A stretch of DNA of 64,000 bases, taken from the NCBI GenBank assembly GCA_033064195.1, contig JARBJD010000324.1, positions 1 to 64,000 on the forward strand. Direction: 5' to 3'. Origin of the DNA: Blattamonas nauphoetae (Eukaryota; Preaxostyla; Oxymonadida). Every line of letters starts with the position of its first letter. The first letter of the stretch is position 1. Made by a program: the position numbers and the translations under genes. The notes under the pieces were generated by a model. It was not told the origin of the DNA and made no database searches. It saw only the letters and a program-made list of their open reading frames with translations. Positions 53,299-64,000 of this stretch are shown piece after piece.

Positions 53299-53740
53299 AT
53301 GGATAGTCAAGATTTGATGGACGAAAATGTGACACCGTCACCACAACATTCACAGATCATTCTCAAACCTGGAACTCCACAATCACCATTCCAGTGTGAG
53401 ATTTTATTGTGATGTTTTGTTCTTTCTCTTTTTAAGATTACGACCTTCAGCGGGAAGTTTCATTGGATTCCCGTCCCCAAGTTTCACCATCAGTTCTCCC
53501 TTCACATCACAAAGCTCATTGACTGATTCGAGATCACTTTTTTCGACACCTCAATCTTCACAATCGTCACGATCATCTATTGATATTCGGTCAGCTTCGC
53601 CCACTATCAGGCCTCAAAAGCGAGAATCTTCGACTTCCATTGCGTCTCTTGGTGAACTCAAAAACAAACAAAGACAAGTCTTTCTGTCAGCAAAACCAGT
53701 TGTGCCAATTCCAGAAACTGGAGGAATCATAGTAGTATAG
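53299..53740 (+). CDS. Ser/Thr-rich small protein with a 43-nt intron
   Basis: Exons 53299-53393 and 53437-53740; the intron 53394-53436 starts GTGTGAG and ends TTTTTAAG. The joined frame is 399 nt, 132 aa, with a TAG stop. Both exon frames are closed without the splice, and the junction restores a Gln codon followed by LRPSAGSFIGFPSPSF. The N-terminus has MDSQDLMDENVTPSPQHSQ; the middle is a run of Ser/Thr/Pro (SSPFTSQSSLTDSRSLFSTP); the C-terminus is conserved-looking (SIASLGELKNKQRQVFLSAK, then PVVPIPETGGIIVV). Likely disordered and perhaps phosphorylated. No known family. Confidence 0.8.
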
Positions 53741-53794
53741 TAGACGATTTGGGAACCAGATTGAAATAGTCGTTGAAATCAGAAACGAAAAGTC

Positions 53795-54410
53795 AATTCC
53801 GATTGACCATTTCTAAATCTTGTATTAAAAGGAATTTAGGCCATTTCAATGATGCCAATATTTGACCTAAATTCCAGAAATATGTTCAATATTTCGACCT
53901 CATTTTAAGCGTCAATTTTGAAGCAAATTTTTGTCATATTCCAAAAATGTTGTCACTTTTTTCGATGTTTTTTCACTTTTGAACTTGAACACAGTGAATC
54001 CAACTTGAGAACCACTTTGAAAAAAATCGAAAAAAATTCTAAAATGTCGAGGACGATGTGGGTCGTCGATCAAAACAATCCTGATGAAAATCGGTTGAGA
54101 ATTCGTGGAGCTAGGTACCGAACTGTGGTCGAAAAAGTGATGAAAAAGTCGATTTTCAGAACTTGCTTAAAACTGCTGCTATATGGCTCAAATACACCTC
54201 AAACACCTTCTAAAATTACAAAATCGATTTCAGAAGGTGAAATTCGCGATAAAAAACACTTTTGGGATTTTTGGTTAGGGTATTCCACAAAACCCCTCAA
54301 ATCCACAAAACTCAAATGTCCTGAAAAAAGTGAAAGATAATCGAAATAGAAGTAGGTGAGGACCCGAACTTGGGTGCGCGTTTCGATCCTGGAGGAGTTG
54401 GAGCCCATTC
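53795..54410. repeat. Dispersed repeat, copy 2
   Basis: Reverse orientation relative to 14940-15430, but longer at the far side. Its segment 54275-54405 recurs in reverse at 59430-59545 (CCTCAAATCCACAAAACTCA, and the GAAACGCGC word). No coding frame of note. Confidence 0.7.
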
Positions 54411-54428
54411 TTTATTTCGAACCCATAA

Positions 54429-54777
54429 TAGACCCTCCACAAAACCGGCTAAAATATACAAAACCGGTTTTATTCATTATAAGGTCATTTTTCACAATGT
54501 AATGCAAGAATTGTACTTTAATATCTCTTAGAAACATGGTAACAGTAGTTTGATAAGAGAGAATATCATCAAAAGCTCAAAAAAAACATGAGAAGGTTTC
54601 CAAATAATGGGAAAAATGCCTTCTTTTCGTCACTTCTCGGTTTTTGAAAAAGCATTAGTTCTTCTTGAAATGGTGTACTACGTGACGGGTTAAGAGATTA
54701 TGGCGAAATTGTGGATGAAACGTCTTATTTTGATTTTAGCCGGTTTAATAAATAAAACCGGTTTTGTGGAGGGTCTA
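54429..54777. mobile_element. MITE, 349 bp
   Basis: Inverted ends TAGACCCTCCACAAAACCGG on both sides, with the palindromic word AAAACCGGTTTTAT repeated further in. TA at both borders suggests a Tc1/mariner-type insertion. The centre has no gene. It lies directly beside the dispersed repeat. Confidence 0.85.
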
Positions 54778-55290
54778 TAATCAGATCAACATGTCGCCTG
54801 GACTCAGAGATTGGAATTTTCTCCATAATTTTCATCATTGAAGATGATCCAAGATGTGATTCTGCCCAGAAGGCAACTGTTCACACGTGGTGGAACTTCT
54901 GTCAGTTTTGGCTTGATCGCTTCCTCGGAACGTTGAAACCAAGTATATTTCATATATTTGTTCATTAATACATAAGTCATCGACTTTTCCCGATTAATTT
55001 AATTCATTTCGATCAATCAGATGTCTGATTCTCAGAATCCATCTTGTGAGGATCTCGACACAGTTCTCTGCTAAAGGCTCGACAGCGGATAAAGATCGAA
55101 CTCATGATTGGATTTATGCAACCTGATCATCAGACAACAGTCCTCAATGCGGAAAAAGCAAAGAACTCTGTGATAGAGAATCAACACAACATCTCAATTC
55201 GGTGTCGAATTCCTTGGTGAGAATCGCAGAATCAAACTAGAGCTGACAGAGATAAATCAGAGAGAGGCATACAGGGAGGGTCGTGAGGAA
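54778..55290. other. Spacer before the decayed long gene
   Basis: No gene-like frame. Ordinary AT-rich DNA that turns GC-richer from about 55260. Confidence 0.4.
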
Positions 55291-55299
55291 GGAGGATGG

Positions 55300-58200
55300 G
55301 TGAGGGAGGTGGGTGGAATCGACCTCAGACATTCCCATCCAGTACTTCCATTCCCCCATCATCCACAGAATGTTCGCAACGAATGGCCAGTTCTCCAACA
55401 ATCTCGGCCGTTCTTCACCATTCTCTTTGATCCCGTCTTCACTCTCGCTCTCCCTGCCGACATTCAGCTTCTCTCACACGTCCGCCACGCCACTCTGCGC
55501 TGTCTTCTCTTCGACATCATCCAACTTGTCGTTCTGATCGATGGTCGCTTCGAAGATGTTGCCAATCTGACTAGCTACGCTGTCTCTCTCCTCCATTCGT
55601 CGTCCTCGCGTGGTGTTGATCTGAACAACCAGAGTCAGCAATGGATCAACAACCTCCACACGGCTGATGGGACGCCTCTTCATATGCCGATGATCCAGAG
55701 CCTTGATCCTCTCACTCACTCCCACTATCTAAATGACTCTCTCGTTGTCTTCTATCTTCTTGCCCAACAATCACTCGATCCGTCGCGAGCCCACTTCCAC
55801 CAAGAGATTCTCAACACTACTCTCCAGACACTCCTCGTCCATTCTTTCAACGAACCGAATCTGTTCGAGCACATGCCACTTTTGGAGAACACGACAGCGT
55901 TTCTGGATAAGGAGTGTGGGATGGTGATGAAAAGAGAGGTGGAAGAGTCGCTGTACATTGTTGGACGGATTGTGAGTGAGATGGTGATGGGTGTGATGAA
56001 GCAGATGAAGACTCAGCCGTTCTCCCTTCCTTTCAGCTTCTATCCTTACGTCTCTGACATCCAGCGAGTAAAGCTCATCGAAGAACACTCCTTCCCTCTC
56101 ACAATCCCTCCCCACTTCGGCTCCCTCTCATCACACTCATTCTTCTCGCTCTCATCCTCCAAACCGACAGTCCAAACAGGAACAATGCGACGAAAGCAGA
56201 AGGTCGCTCAGCATCTCCTCCATCTGGATGAAAACCACATGCTCCGGATGCGTGAGGAGGGTGTGTCGAGGGTTGATTCGAGAGCTCTTCCGCGTCTGTT
56301 TGAATCGCTGAGCATCCATGGGTCCCGCAAACCAACACACACTGGAGCTTCAAAGATCGGAACAGGGCGAACGATTTCAACACTCAATTCGTCGCAATTG
56401 TGGTGCTGTTCGGGCTAGGAGTTCTAGAGCATCTGGAGATGAAAGATTGGATCACACAGACGTGCTTTCAGATGATGTCGTTCGTCACTCTGCCGTGCAC
56501 CCACCCCCTCTACACCACATCGGAAAGCATGACATGGTCCCGACGGAAGGAATCACAACACGCACTCCAACAGGCCATCCCGCGAAGGAGCTGAATCTCG
56601 CTCGACGCATCTTCGGAAGCAGCGAGAAATCAACCACGCCAGCCGCATCGTCAGCCTCTCTCGTCAGCAAGTTCCCGACATCAAAGGTTCTGCTTGAGAC
56701 CGCTCTGTGAATCCAGCCAACATTCGCCGTTCGGACCGCTGCAGACGTCATCATCGTCTGATCTCCGCTCACCTCGTCACACTCAGCCCTCTCGAATTGT
56801 GAACCAACTCCCTCCTGCTGTTCAGCGGAACCTGATCATGTCAGATTTTGAACATCATGGTTTATCGGTATCCAAGCATTCCACGGCTTCTCTCTCCCAT
56901 CTTCGCAGTCGCTCCAGAACAATCTCGTCTCCCACTCTCTCTCGCCACTCCACACAATCCTCACTCGACACCCTTCGCAGCGATCCACATCAACCACCAC
57001 TCGTTCAGTGTCTCCACGCAGAAGGACAGGCCAATCTGGAGAAAGTGTTGATGAACATGTCGCCAGATCTCTTCACATCACGCGGCCTTCTTTTGTCTTG
57101 CGAGGGAGAAGCCAACGCGTGGAAGAACGGACTTGAACAGCTTCTCCAACCGTCTTTCGACGCCTTCGGTCTTCTCGCTCTCGTCCACAACAACGACATT
57201 CTGTTTGGGGAGTGTCTGTGCCATCTGCAAGGAGAGACTTTTGAAATCCTGCTGAAATGGACAACACAACGCTTTGATTCATTCAAAGTCATTCGATTCG
57301 AACAGATGCAGAACAAGGCTCAGCAAACAAAGAGTTTGGAGAATCGGAAGAAGAAGATCACTTCTGTGTTTGGTGTCGGCGGAGTCCAGCGATTCATCAT
57401 GAACGGACGACTCCAACTCCACTCATCCAGACTCCACGCTCTTTGGCTTGCGGAAGACCTCCAAATCCACCGCATCGGACACGCGGAATGGACCCAATCA
57501 CTCTGATCGAGCTCCAATCCGGAATGACGATCCAACAGGGACCAACACAAACCATCGAACGGATGTTGAACGCTCTGATTGTTGCGAGTTATCTGAGCGA
57601 CACCGACATCCGGCCTCAGCAGCATCATGACACAAAATTCTCAGACGGCCGAGCCGACATCAACGTGTTACCATATTTTCCATTCGCAGATTGCACAACT
57701 CGGATTTAGAGATACCCCACGTGCATAGGAGCACGGCGGCCGTCGCGTCTCGATTGAGACGTCACTGATTCTGGCGTCGGCGACGATGCTGGTCGATGGG
57801 GAGACGATGACTTGCACTCATCTGTTACTTGTTCCGCTGCTTCATCCGCTTGGGCTGTCGGCAGACCAGGACACACAACTTCTTCATTTTCAGAATCTCC
57901 CCAATCCACTACTGATCTAACACGGAATAATACTCTTCCCTCCCTCCGCACACTCAATCACTCTGACGCTCCCCTCTTCCTCGTTCAGAGTACATGTTGA
58001 CACTCCCGCCACTGCCCTCATCTCCACAGTCCTCTCCCTTCTCCACGTACTGAAGGTGACGCGACAGCTTGTCGATCACGAGCTGAACAACGAGCTGCTT
58101 TTCTGTAATGAACCCCGTCGCACACAACGCATTCACTGAGTCTCATCTTCTGAACGTTTCCTTATCAGTTCTCCTTCAGAATCTGCTCTTAGGAAATGGA

Positions 58201-58581
58201 AAGCCAACGACACATCGTCTCGCTGATACCTGCAACATGTTGCTGTCGAGAGAGAAGGGGCGGGAGAAAGGAGTGACACTGACCACAGATTTAGACATGA
58301 TCGCGCTGTTTGTCGTCAATCTGCTGGCAAAGATGGACTTCCTAGTCATCTCGCCTGGATTGATCCTCCTTTTGACATTGACGCTTTGGAAGAGCGTGTA
58401 CAGAATCTCCAAAATGAATGAGATGGAACGAGAGGAGGCCGACGAGGACGAGGAAGCGGCTGGGATTATGTCGCTAGCTCTGTTGAAAGATGGGATCAGT
58501 GTGTTCCTTCCATATTTGGAGGACCTGGCTTACCAACACCATTCGACAAACACTCACCACGTTTCATGTGTTTTTGTGTGA
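55300..58581 (+). pseudogene. Long host gene with repeated frame changes
   Basis: Strong coding texture on the plus strand moves between frames. 55300-56330 has FDPVFTLALPADIQLLSHVR, CLLFDIIQLVVLIDGRF and LLENTTAFLDKECGMVMKRE. 56340-56600 reads GLGVLEHLEMKDWITQTCFQ. 56590-56710 reads AKELNLARRIFGSSEKST. 56860-57506 holds CLHAEGQANLEKVLMNMSPD, SFDAFGLLALVHNNDILFGE and VIRFEQMQNKAQQ. 57490-57709 holds MDPITLIELQSGMTIQQGP and RMLNALIVASYLSDTD. 58108-58581 has a hydrophobic helix (DFLVISPGLILLLTLTL). At least four frame changes, without good introns at them, suggest a pseudogene or poor base calling. The encoded protein is long and helical; I do not recognise it. GC content is above the neighbours. 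Confidence 0.6.
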
Positions 58582-58589
58582 CATGAGCC

Positions 58590-59425
58590 GACTCAATGAG
58601 GCCATCCTGTGACAACTGAGTCTTTCATTGATGAGAAAGGCAGAAAGGGAATAAAGGGTCACAGACATTTGAGGAAATATCACAAGGATCAAAAAAAAAG
58701 ATATCCCCCACAGACTGCAAGTTTATCACGCCTCTCACCTCTATGTTTGTTCTTCGTCATCTGTTCATTGTCACAACTCTCTCCTTTTCAGCTTCATCTC
58801 ACAAACGAACCCCGCTCGACAACCAGAAACAGATGATCCGTTGACAACTAAGTCGGTCTGATTATTCTTTATCTTCTCAATAATAATTCGTTCTCCATCG
58901 CCAATATTTTAGATAGTTCGGTGTCTAGACTGGAAATCGATCACATCATGCTTTTCATCAATGAAAGTCGTGATCATGTTCTCAGGGGGTTTGGGTTATC
59001 ATCTTTTCATTCGTATCTTATATTCAGACACTTTATTGAATGAATACACTGACGAATGATACATGCCGATCTTCTCAGTGAATGAGACGGAAAATTCCAC
59101 TGTGATCCAAGGAGCCGATCAACTGCCTGGGATGCAGATTTTTCTCAAGACAGAACTGGAAGAAACACCTTCATACGGAGTTGAACCAATTTCATAGCCA
59201 GATCCATCGTATCATAGATGGAGGAACCGTTTGGACGACCAGTGGAGATCAGCATAATTTCACCATTTTTTCATTTCACTTTGTTTCCATTGCCTATTTT
59301 TTCTCATGGAATGGGTGATAATTGATGGGGAATTGAATCATTTACGAAAGAGTTCTTCAGAGGTTACCCATATTTAACAGAAATATGTTGATCAACACAT
59401 AAAGATTCACCTTCATCTCCTCCCA
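58590..59425. other. Spacer, nothing recognised
   Basis: Unique AT-rich DNA between the decayed gene and the second virus-like copy. No frame, tandem repeat or inverted repeat of note. Confidence 0.45.
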
Positions 59426-59429
59426 CAGT

Positions 59430-59550
59430 GAAACGCGCAAGCTATGAATCCGAGGGTGGATAGCTCTTCACCTAATCTTTCGTTTTTTTCTGGACATTTG
59501 AGTTTTGTGGATTTGAGGGGTTTATTGGCATACCCTTAGATCAAGGCCGG
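59430..59550. repeat. Dispersed repeat, partial third copy
   Basis: Matches the far part of copy 2 in reverse (59474-59545 against 54275-54345; GAAACGCGCA at 59431 against TGCGCGTTTC at 54375). It sits at the outer border of the virus-like copy's flank. Confidence 0.6.
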
Positions 59551-60379
59551 ATCGGGATTTTTCTTGATCAACCCACATTCCATTTTTCGAGTTTCTCCGA
59601 TTTTTAAAAAAAATGTATGCGCTTTCAGCACTTCACTTTTTAGGATCACTTTTGCCTCCTATTTGCGTTTTTACACTTCATTTCGCTCGGAGTCGCCTTT
59701 TGGTGACACTTTTCAACCTCACTTTTTCACCTCATCTTTCACCACTTTTTTCGTCAGTTTTCGTTTTTTACGTTAGATTTTTCAAAATCTTCACATTTGC
59801 GTCCTTCCGACGCTTTTCCTAGGTTCCCGATCACCTCACCTTCATAGTCGTCTTTTTTTGAACGCACCTTTTTTGCACCACATTTTCACCAACTTTTCAC
59901 TCATATCGATTTTTGCCCCGATTTTCTCACATCACATCTTCTTTCTCACCTTTCGAGGAGGGAGTACTGAATTTTCGCGACACTTTTGACGACTAGTTTT
60001 TTCATAATGTTGGTTTTATGTGTTTTTCCATCATTCCGTTTGTTTAAGCTTAAACAACTTCAACACCTTTCATCTCTCATTTCACTTTCCACGTTTCACA
60101 TTTCAGGTATTCAACTCTCCTCTTCATTCCCCCTCATTTTACAACCCATTTTTCAGTCATTCACACTTCACGAGCACATCACAATACTTCATTTTTCGTC
60201 GACTTTTTCTCTGAATTAGACCAAATGAAGGTGAATGAAGCTAAAATGAAGTGGGCAAGTATGATAGTGAATGGTGAAATGGAAATAGTGAAAATGGTGG
60301 GAAAGTATTGAGTTTGATGAACATCTTCATCTAAATTTCACAAAACTAGAGTACTAAAATGTAAATGAAGTGAGAAGGA

Positions 60380-61810
60380 AACGATAAGGTGAAGTGACGT
60401 ACCAGATCTGCACGATCTTGATCCTTTGCGTTCCGTTGGTACACCACTTCACCTTATGAACGGGTTCGTCAAAATTTCACAAACAAAGAGAAAAAAAGAG
60501 TGATTGAAGTGAAAAGTAAACGATAAAACAAAATCTCGTCCCAGATCTGAACGATCTTTGTTGTTCGCGTTTCATTGGTACACCACTTCACTTTATGAAC
60601 GCGTTCATCAAAAATGTTTCTAATTAGAGTAAAAGTGTGAAGTGAAACAATGTTAGCAACGATAAGGTGAAGTGACGTACCAGATCTCTCCAATCATTGT
60701 TTTTCTCACTTCGTTGGTACATCACTTCACCTTATGAACGCGTTCAACGAAATTTCAGAAAACAAGAGGAATTAAGAGTGAGTGAAGTGAAAACTAAAAG
60801 ATAAAACACATTCATGTACCAGATCTCACCGATCATTTCAGATTGAATCTCGTTGGTACACCACTTTGTTTTATGAAAGATTAGAGCAAAAATGTCAATA
60901 AAGAGATCAAAATTGTGAAGTGAAACAAGGTTTGAAGTGATAAAACACATTCATGTACCAGATCTCACAGTTCATTTTTATCTTGACGATCAAACATTTT
61001 TAGTTCTGTGTTCTACCTCGTTTTGATCAAAAAAGAGAATTGAAATCAAATAGTTGTGAAATGAAACGATAAGGTGAAGTGGTGTACCTGATCTGGATGA
61101 TCACTTCAGATCGCGTTTTGTTGGTACACCGTTGTGTTTTAGAAAAAATGAAGAGCACAAATCGAAGAGTAGTGAAGTGTAAAAAGTGAAATGAAAGTTG
61201 AATGACAGTAAAACAAAGTGGTGTACCAACGCATACAATTTTATCGATGAATCACGAAGTTTCTCGAAGAAAGATGAAGATCCAAATTTTGTTCACGTCA
61301 TTTTAAATTTTAATTTTTAAAAAAAGTGAGAGACAATGAGAAAAAACTGACAATGAAGTGAAAATGAGAGTATAAAGTGAAGTGGTGTACCAAAACAGAG
61401 AACAACAAAAGTGAAGTGAAAACTCTGGTACACGAATGTGTCTTATAAAGAGATAATACAAAAAAGAGAGCAAACCTGTTTCAAATATTCAGTGAACAGC
61501 ACTTTCTGGTCATAAGACGCAATAGTGTACCTGAGTTTGATGATCACACAGATCGAGTACATGAAGATGTTTTATGAAAAGATGAATAAAAAAGAAGAGA
61601 ATACCTGTTTGGTAAATCACGAGAGACATACTTTTAAGCGATAAAACGCATCTGTGTACCTGATCTTCAGGTCCACTTTCGGTTTGATCGGCGTTGGTAC
61701 ATAAGTAAGTTTTAGGAAAGAATGAATTCAAAAATGGAGCAAACCTGTTCAAAACAAGTCGGGAATGAAACCACCGTTCATAAAACAATGTGATGTACCT
61801 AAATGAGAGG
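60380..61810. repeat. ~139-bp tandem hairpin array
   Basis: About ten diverged units. In the best units an arm ATAAGGTGAAGTGACGTACC is followed ~35 bases on by its complement GGTACACCACTTCACCTTAT (60384-60403 with 60438-60457; 60662-60681 with 60716-60735), with CAGATCT just inside the first arm. A second unit type uses ATAAAACACATTCATGTACC (60801, 60941). Unit starts fall near 60384, 60523, 60662, 60801, 60941 and 61070, then less regularly. No coding frame. The left virus-like copy lacks this array. Confidence 0.8.
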
Positions 61811-62076
61811 AGAAGAAAAAAGTCGATGATCGAGAACAAGAATGAGATGTCAAAAAAGAAAAGAGAACAAATGAGAAAGTAGAAAGTGAAACACACCTAA
61901 ATCAAACGGTAAAGAGTCGTCAGGAATGAGATGAAAGGATCATGTCCCATTGAAGTACTTTCTCCGATCAAACAAGACTGATCGAACCCATCGATGACAG
62001 AATCGAAGTCTCGGAAGATCTCAAATGATAAAACAACGAATGAAAATTTATTTTTGAATTTTTTAATTTGTATTAA

Positions 62077-62289
62077 ATGAATCCAACTGAAATGTACAAC
62101 GAAAGACGTCGAGTACGTTCAGAACAAGCATTAATTGATTCAATGAAAGAAGAGAACTGTTCACTAGTCTCTGAGTATGTCAGAAATAATGTGCCGGTGA
62201 CGTATGTTCATGAGGGAATCAAGAATTTTAATTCCAATGAAAGAGCAACCAAAAATGAGTCGACAAAAATACAATTCTCAAATGATTGA
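62077..62289 (+). CDS. 70-aa overlapping ORF, right copy
   Basis: ATG at 62077 right behind TTTAATTTGTATTAA. Starts MNPTEMYNERRRVRSEQAL. Counterpart of 12755-12967, with the same overlap with the S74 frame. Confidence 0.5.
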   Translation: MNPTEMYNERRRVRSEQALIDSMKEENCSLVSEYVRNNVPVTYVHEGIKNFNSNERATKNESTKIQFSND

Positions 62290-63136
62290 GAAAATGATTG
62301 ATCATAATCTCTCGACAACCAACGAGAATGCAGCAGTAATTGACTCACTGCAGAAGACAACAAAAGCACACAAGACAGCGATCTCTTCAATCCAAAAAGT
62401 AGTCAGCACAAATGGATCGATCACGACACCAGAAATTGGAGGATTGATCAATGTGAATGGAGCGAAGTGGAATATCTCAGAAGGATCACTTCCGAAGTAT
62501 CCTGGAACATATCCAGCTTCAACATTTAAGTCTGGTATATCAATTTCACAATCGCTTTCAGAAACTTCAGGAATTCAGTTCAATGGTGATGGTATCATTA
62601 TGTGGTCACCGTGTGACTCACCAGCTTTGTATTACTACGATGAGGACACTGGTTCAGGAGTATTTTCAATCTCACCAACAGGAAGTTTTTCTCAGCTATC
62701 AGACAGAAGAGTGAAAAGAAATATTGAACCGTACCCCGATGTTCTTGAACAACTGAATAAAGTGGAAATTGTGCAGTATCAGTTCAACACATTCGACTCG
62801 AAGATCAACAAAGTGACAAAGCAAATTGAAAATGAGACAGATGAAGAACACTTGAAGAACTGTAAAGAGAAATGTGAATGCTTGAAGAAGGAACAAGAGA
62901 AGAAACACATTGGAGTGATTGCTCAACAGATCCAAGAAATTTTCCCTGAAGTCGTGAATGATTTCAATCCAGATTGTCTTCAAGTTGATTATGCAGAACT
63001 CTCTTGCTTCTGTCTCAAAGCCATTCAGGAACTGAGTAGCATTGTCGAGCAACAACAGACACTCATCAATGAACTTGTACAAAAATATAATTCCCTGATC
63101 GACACAATGACTAGTACCATGACTACGTCATCATAG
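62204..63136 (+). CDS. Peptidase_S74 fibre-like protein, right copy
   Basis: 310 aa, ATG at 62204. Same plan as 11917-12840: fibre-like N-terminal half, then the self-cleaving chaperone domain starting SDRRVKRNIEP, with HIGVIAQQIQEIFPEVV and a terminal helix. The last residues differ from the left copy. The frame is open throughout. Confidence 0.8.
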   Translation: MFMRESRILIPMKEQPKMSRQKYNSQMIEKMIDHNLSTTNENAAVIDSLQKTTKAHKTAISSIQKVVSTNGSITTPEIGGLINVNGAKWNISEGSLPKYPGTYPASTFKSGISISQSLSETSGIQFNGDGIIMWSPCDSPALYYYDEDTGSGVFSISPTGSFSQLSDRRVKRNIEPYPDVLEQLNKVEIVQYQFNTFDSKINKVTKQIENETDEEHLKNCKEKCECLKKEQEKKHIGVIAQQIQEIFPEVVNDFNPDCLQVDYAELSCFCLKAIQELSSIVEQQQTLINELVQKYNSLIDTMTSTMTTSS

Positions 63137-63148
63137 AAATGCGAAGCA

Positions 63149-63397
63149 TTAATACTCCAACATGAGATCAACCAGAAATTCATAATACTCTTTGATTATT
63201 TTTCCATTGATTGTTTCCGATGTTTCCATCTCGATTGACTCACCAGAACTGTCTTTGAACCAGATCTTCACAATTGATTGTCGAGTGCTTAATTCCCACT
63301 TCTTTCGCTTCGCAATCTGTTCATTGCAGAAAGCAACATATGGGTCGCAATTTTTCACTTTCCAAAAAAACAGTAGTTTTGTTCGAGTGAAATGCAA
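63149..63397 (-). CDS. Conserved small protein, right copy, partial
   Basis: The C-terminal ~70 residues match the 11523-11933 protein almost exactly (FCNEQIAKRKKWEL, YYEFLVDLMLEY). Similarity ends near 63360-63400, which marks the edge of this copy. Confidence 0.55.
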   Translation of the reverse strand: MHFTRTKLLFFWKVKNCDPYVAFCNEQIAKRKKWELSTRQSIVKIWFKDSSGESIEMETSETINGKIIKEYYEFLVDLMLEY

Positions 63398-63400
63398 GAG

Positions 63401-64000
63401 GTAATCCAGTCCATAAAATCGAATACTTGACTTTCATCAATCTCAACTATCGATCTTATACCACTAATTTCTCCAACTTTCGTATGTTGTGGTGATCAAG
63501 CCCATTGAGAGATACTCAAAATGTCGAAAGCTATCTTCACCCTTAAATCACTATCGTGCACACGAGATATATCATATAAGGCGTCATTAAAGAGTTTAGA
63601 TGCAGAAAAACCATCCTAGGCACTCTTGGAAGACTTGATCGATCCAAAACAGAATAATGGATCAACCATCCACAAACACATTTTAGCACTCGTTCTGCCA
63701 TGTGTTGAAGACCTTGACCGATATTTCGCGAATGATTCCTCTTAGCTTTCTTCCAGCACGACAAGTATGCCGCTACATTTTTAACTTATTTCTCCACTCT
63801 TTTTTCCGCAGCGATGGCGAAATTTCTATGCTAGCCATGAACCATCATTTGTCAGCTCTAAATCTCACTGGGGATTCATTTCATAATGAAGAGGAGGAAG
63901 AAGAAGAGGAAGAGATCATCAGGTTTCTGTCTCCATCCCTTTGACATTTCACAGCACCGTATAATCTGTCAACGAGTTCAATCTCCTTTCTATTGCACCA
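63401..64000. other. Right edge, weak coding traces only
   Basis: On the minus strand, DGFSASKLFNDALYDIS followed by RVHDSDLRVKIAFDILSISQ (about 63500-63605) looks like the end of a host protein. The upstream frame is interrupted, so it is probably a gene scrap. On the plus strand a frame ends in a Glu run (63885-63915). Nothing certain. Confidence 0.3.

Larger units (their letters stand above)
59560..63400 (-). mobile_element. Virus-like element, right copy, partial and inverted
   Basis: Mirrors the end of the left copy in order: non-coding flank with a composition switch near 60230, the 70-aa ORF, the S74 fibre-like gene, and the end of the conserved small gene on the opposite strand. Beyond 63400 similarity stops, so the capsid-like genes are not present here. 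Proteins are roughly nine in ten identical to the left copy by eye, so the two are close in age. The copy is incomplete. Confidence 0.65.

Noticed and set aside
59564-60219. Phe/Ser-rich frames of 64-77 codons in the virus-like flank
   Set aside because: They follow from the pyrimidine-rich repeats and overlap one another; no counterpart is kept in the left copy.

Overview
The window looks like a piece of a repeat-rich nuclear genome from a microbial eukaryote. Genes use the standard code, lie on both strands and carry very short GT-AG introns (28, 31, 35 and 43 nt). There are large membrane proteins with beta-helix ectodomains, many DNA transposons and MITEs, and pieces of a double-stranded DNA virus-like element. 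My best guess is an anaerobic metamonad, perhaps an oxymonad such as Blattamonas; this rests on family resemblance recalled from memory, not on a search.

Layout. 1-5620 is a 30-bp satellite array of about 185 units, loose on the left and rigidly phased on the right. 6.1-13.0 kb is a virus-like element of Polinton-like type with two paralogous 562-aa capsid-like genes, small MAPG proteins and a Peptidase_S74 fibre-like gene. Its non-coding flank runs to about 14.3 kb and is followed by a fold-back element (14345-14938) and a dispersed repeat (14940-15430). 15.4-17.7 kb holds a broken beta-helix surface-protein gene. 18.3-20.5 kb holds nested inverted-repeat elements; the inner one is hAT-like, with an 8-bp target duplication and a ~141-bp internal tandem array. 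20541-21605 is an intact helical protein gene.

21.7-41.2 kb is a minus-strand cluster of related, unrecognised genes and pseudogenes. One type starts with an RRM-like domain followed by a degenerate Pro-Asn repeat and a Ser/acidic tail (22613-24130; 25394-27792). A second type (24192-25167) has a 28-nt intron whose length and phase recur in two duplicated pseudogene copies. A third type is a Pro/Ser-rich disordered protein (29.4-29.8, 33.1-37.5 and 40.3-41.2 kb). Within the cluster lie a 2-kb segmental duplication, a whole-looking Tc1-like DD34E transposon (33380-35589) inserted in phase in a host gene, a second MITE in the same gene and a mariner MITE just beyond its stop.

41.4-48.4 kb is a beta-helix membrane-protein gene split by a 4.5-kb pair of adjoining TIR elements that enclose a decayed minus-strand gene. 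49521-51335 is an intact 604-aa type I membrane protein of beta-helix type. 51.9-53.7 kb has two small host genes; the second has a clear 43-nt intron. 53.8-54.8 kb is a dispersed repeat plus a 349-bp MITE. 55.3-58.6 kb is a long host gene that shifts frame repeatedly. 59.4-63.4 kb is a second, inverted, partial copy of the virus-like element; its non-coding flank carries a ~139-bp tandem array of hairpin-forming units. No rRNA, tRNA or CRISPR was found.
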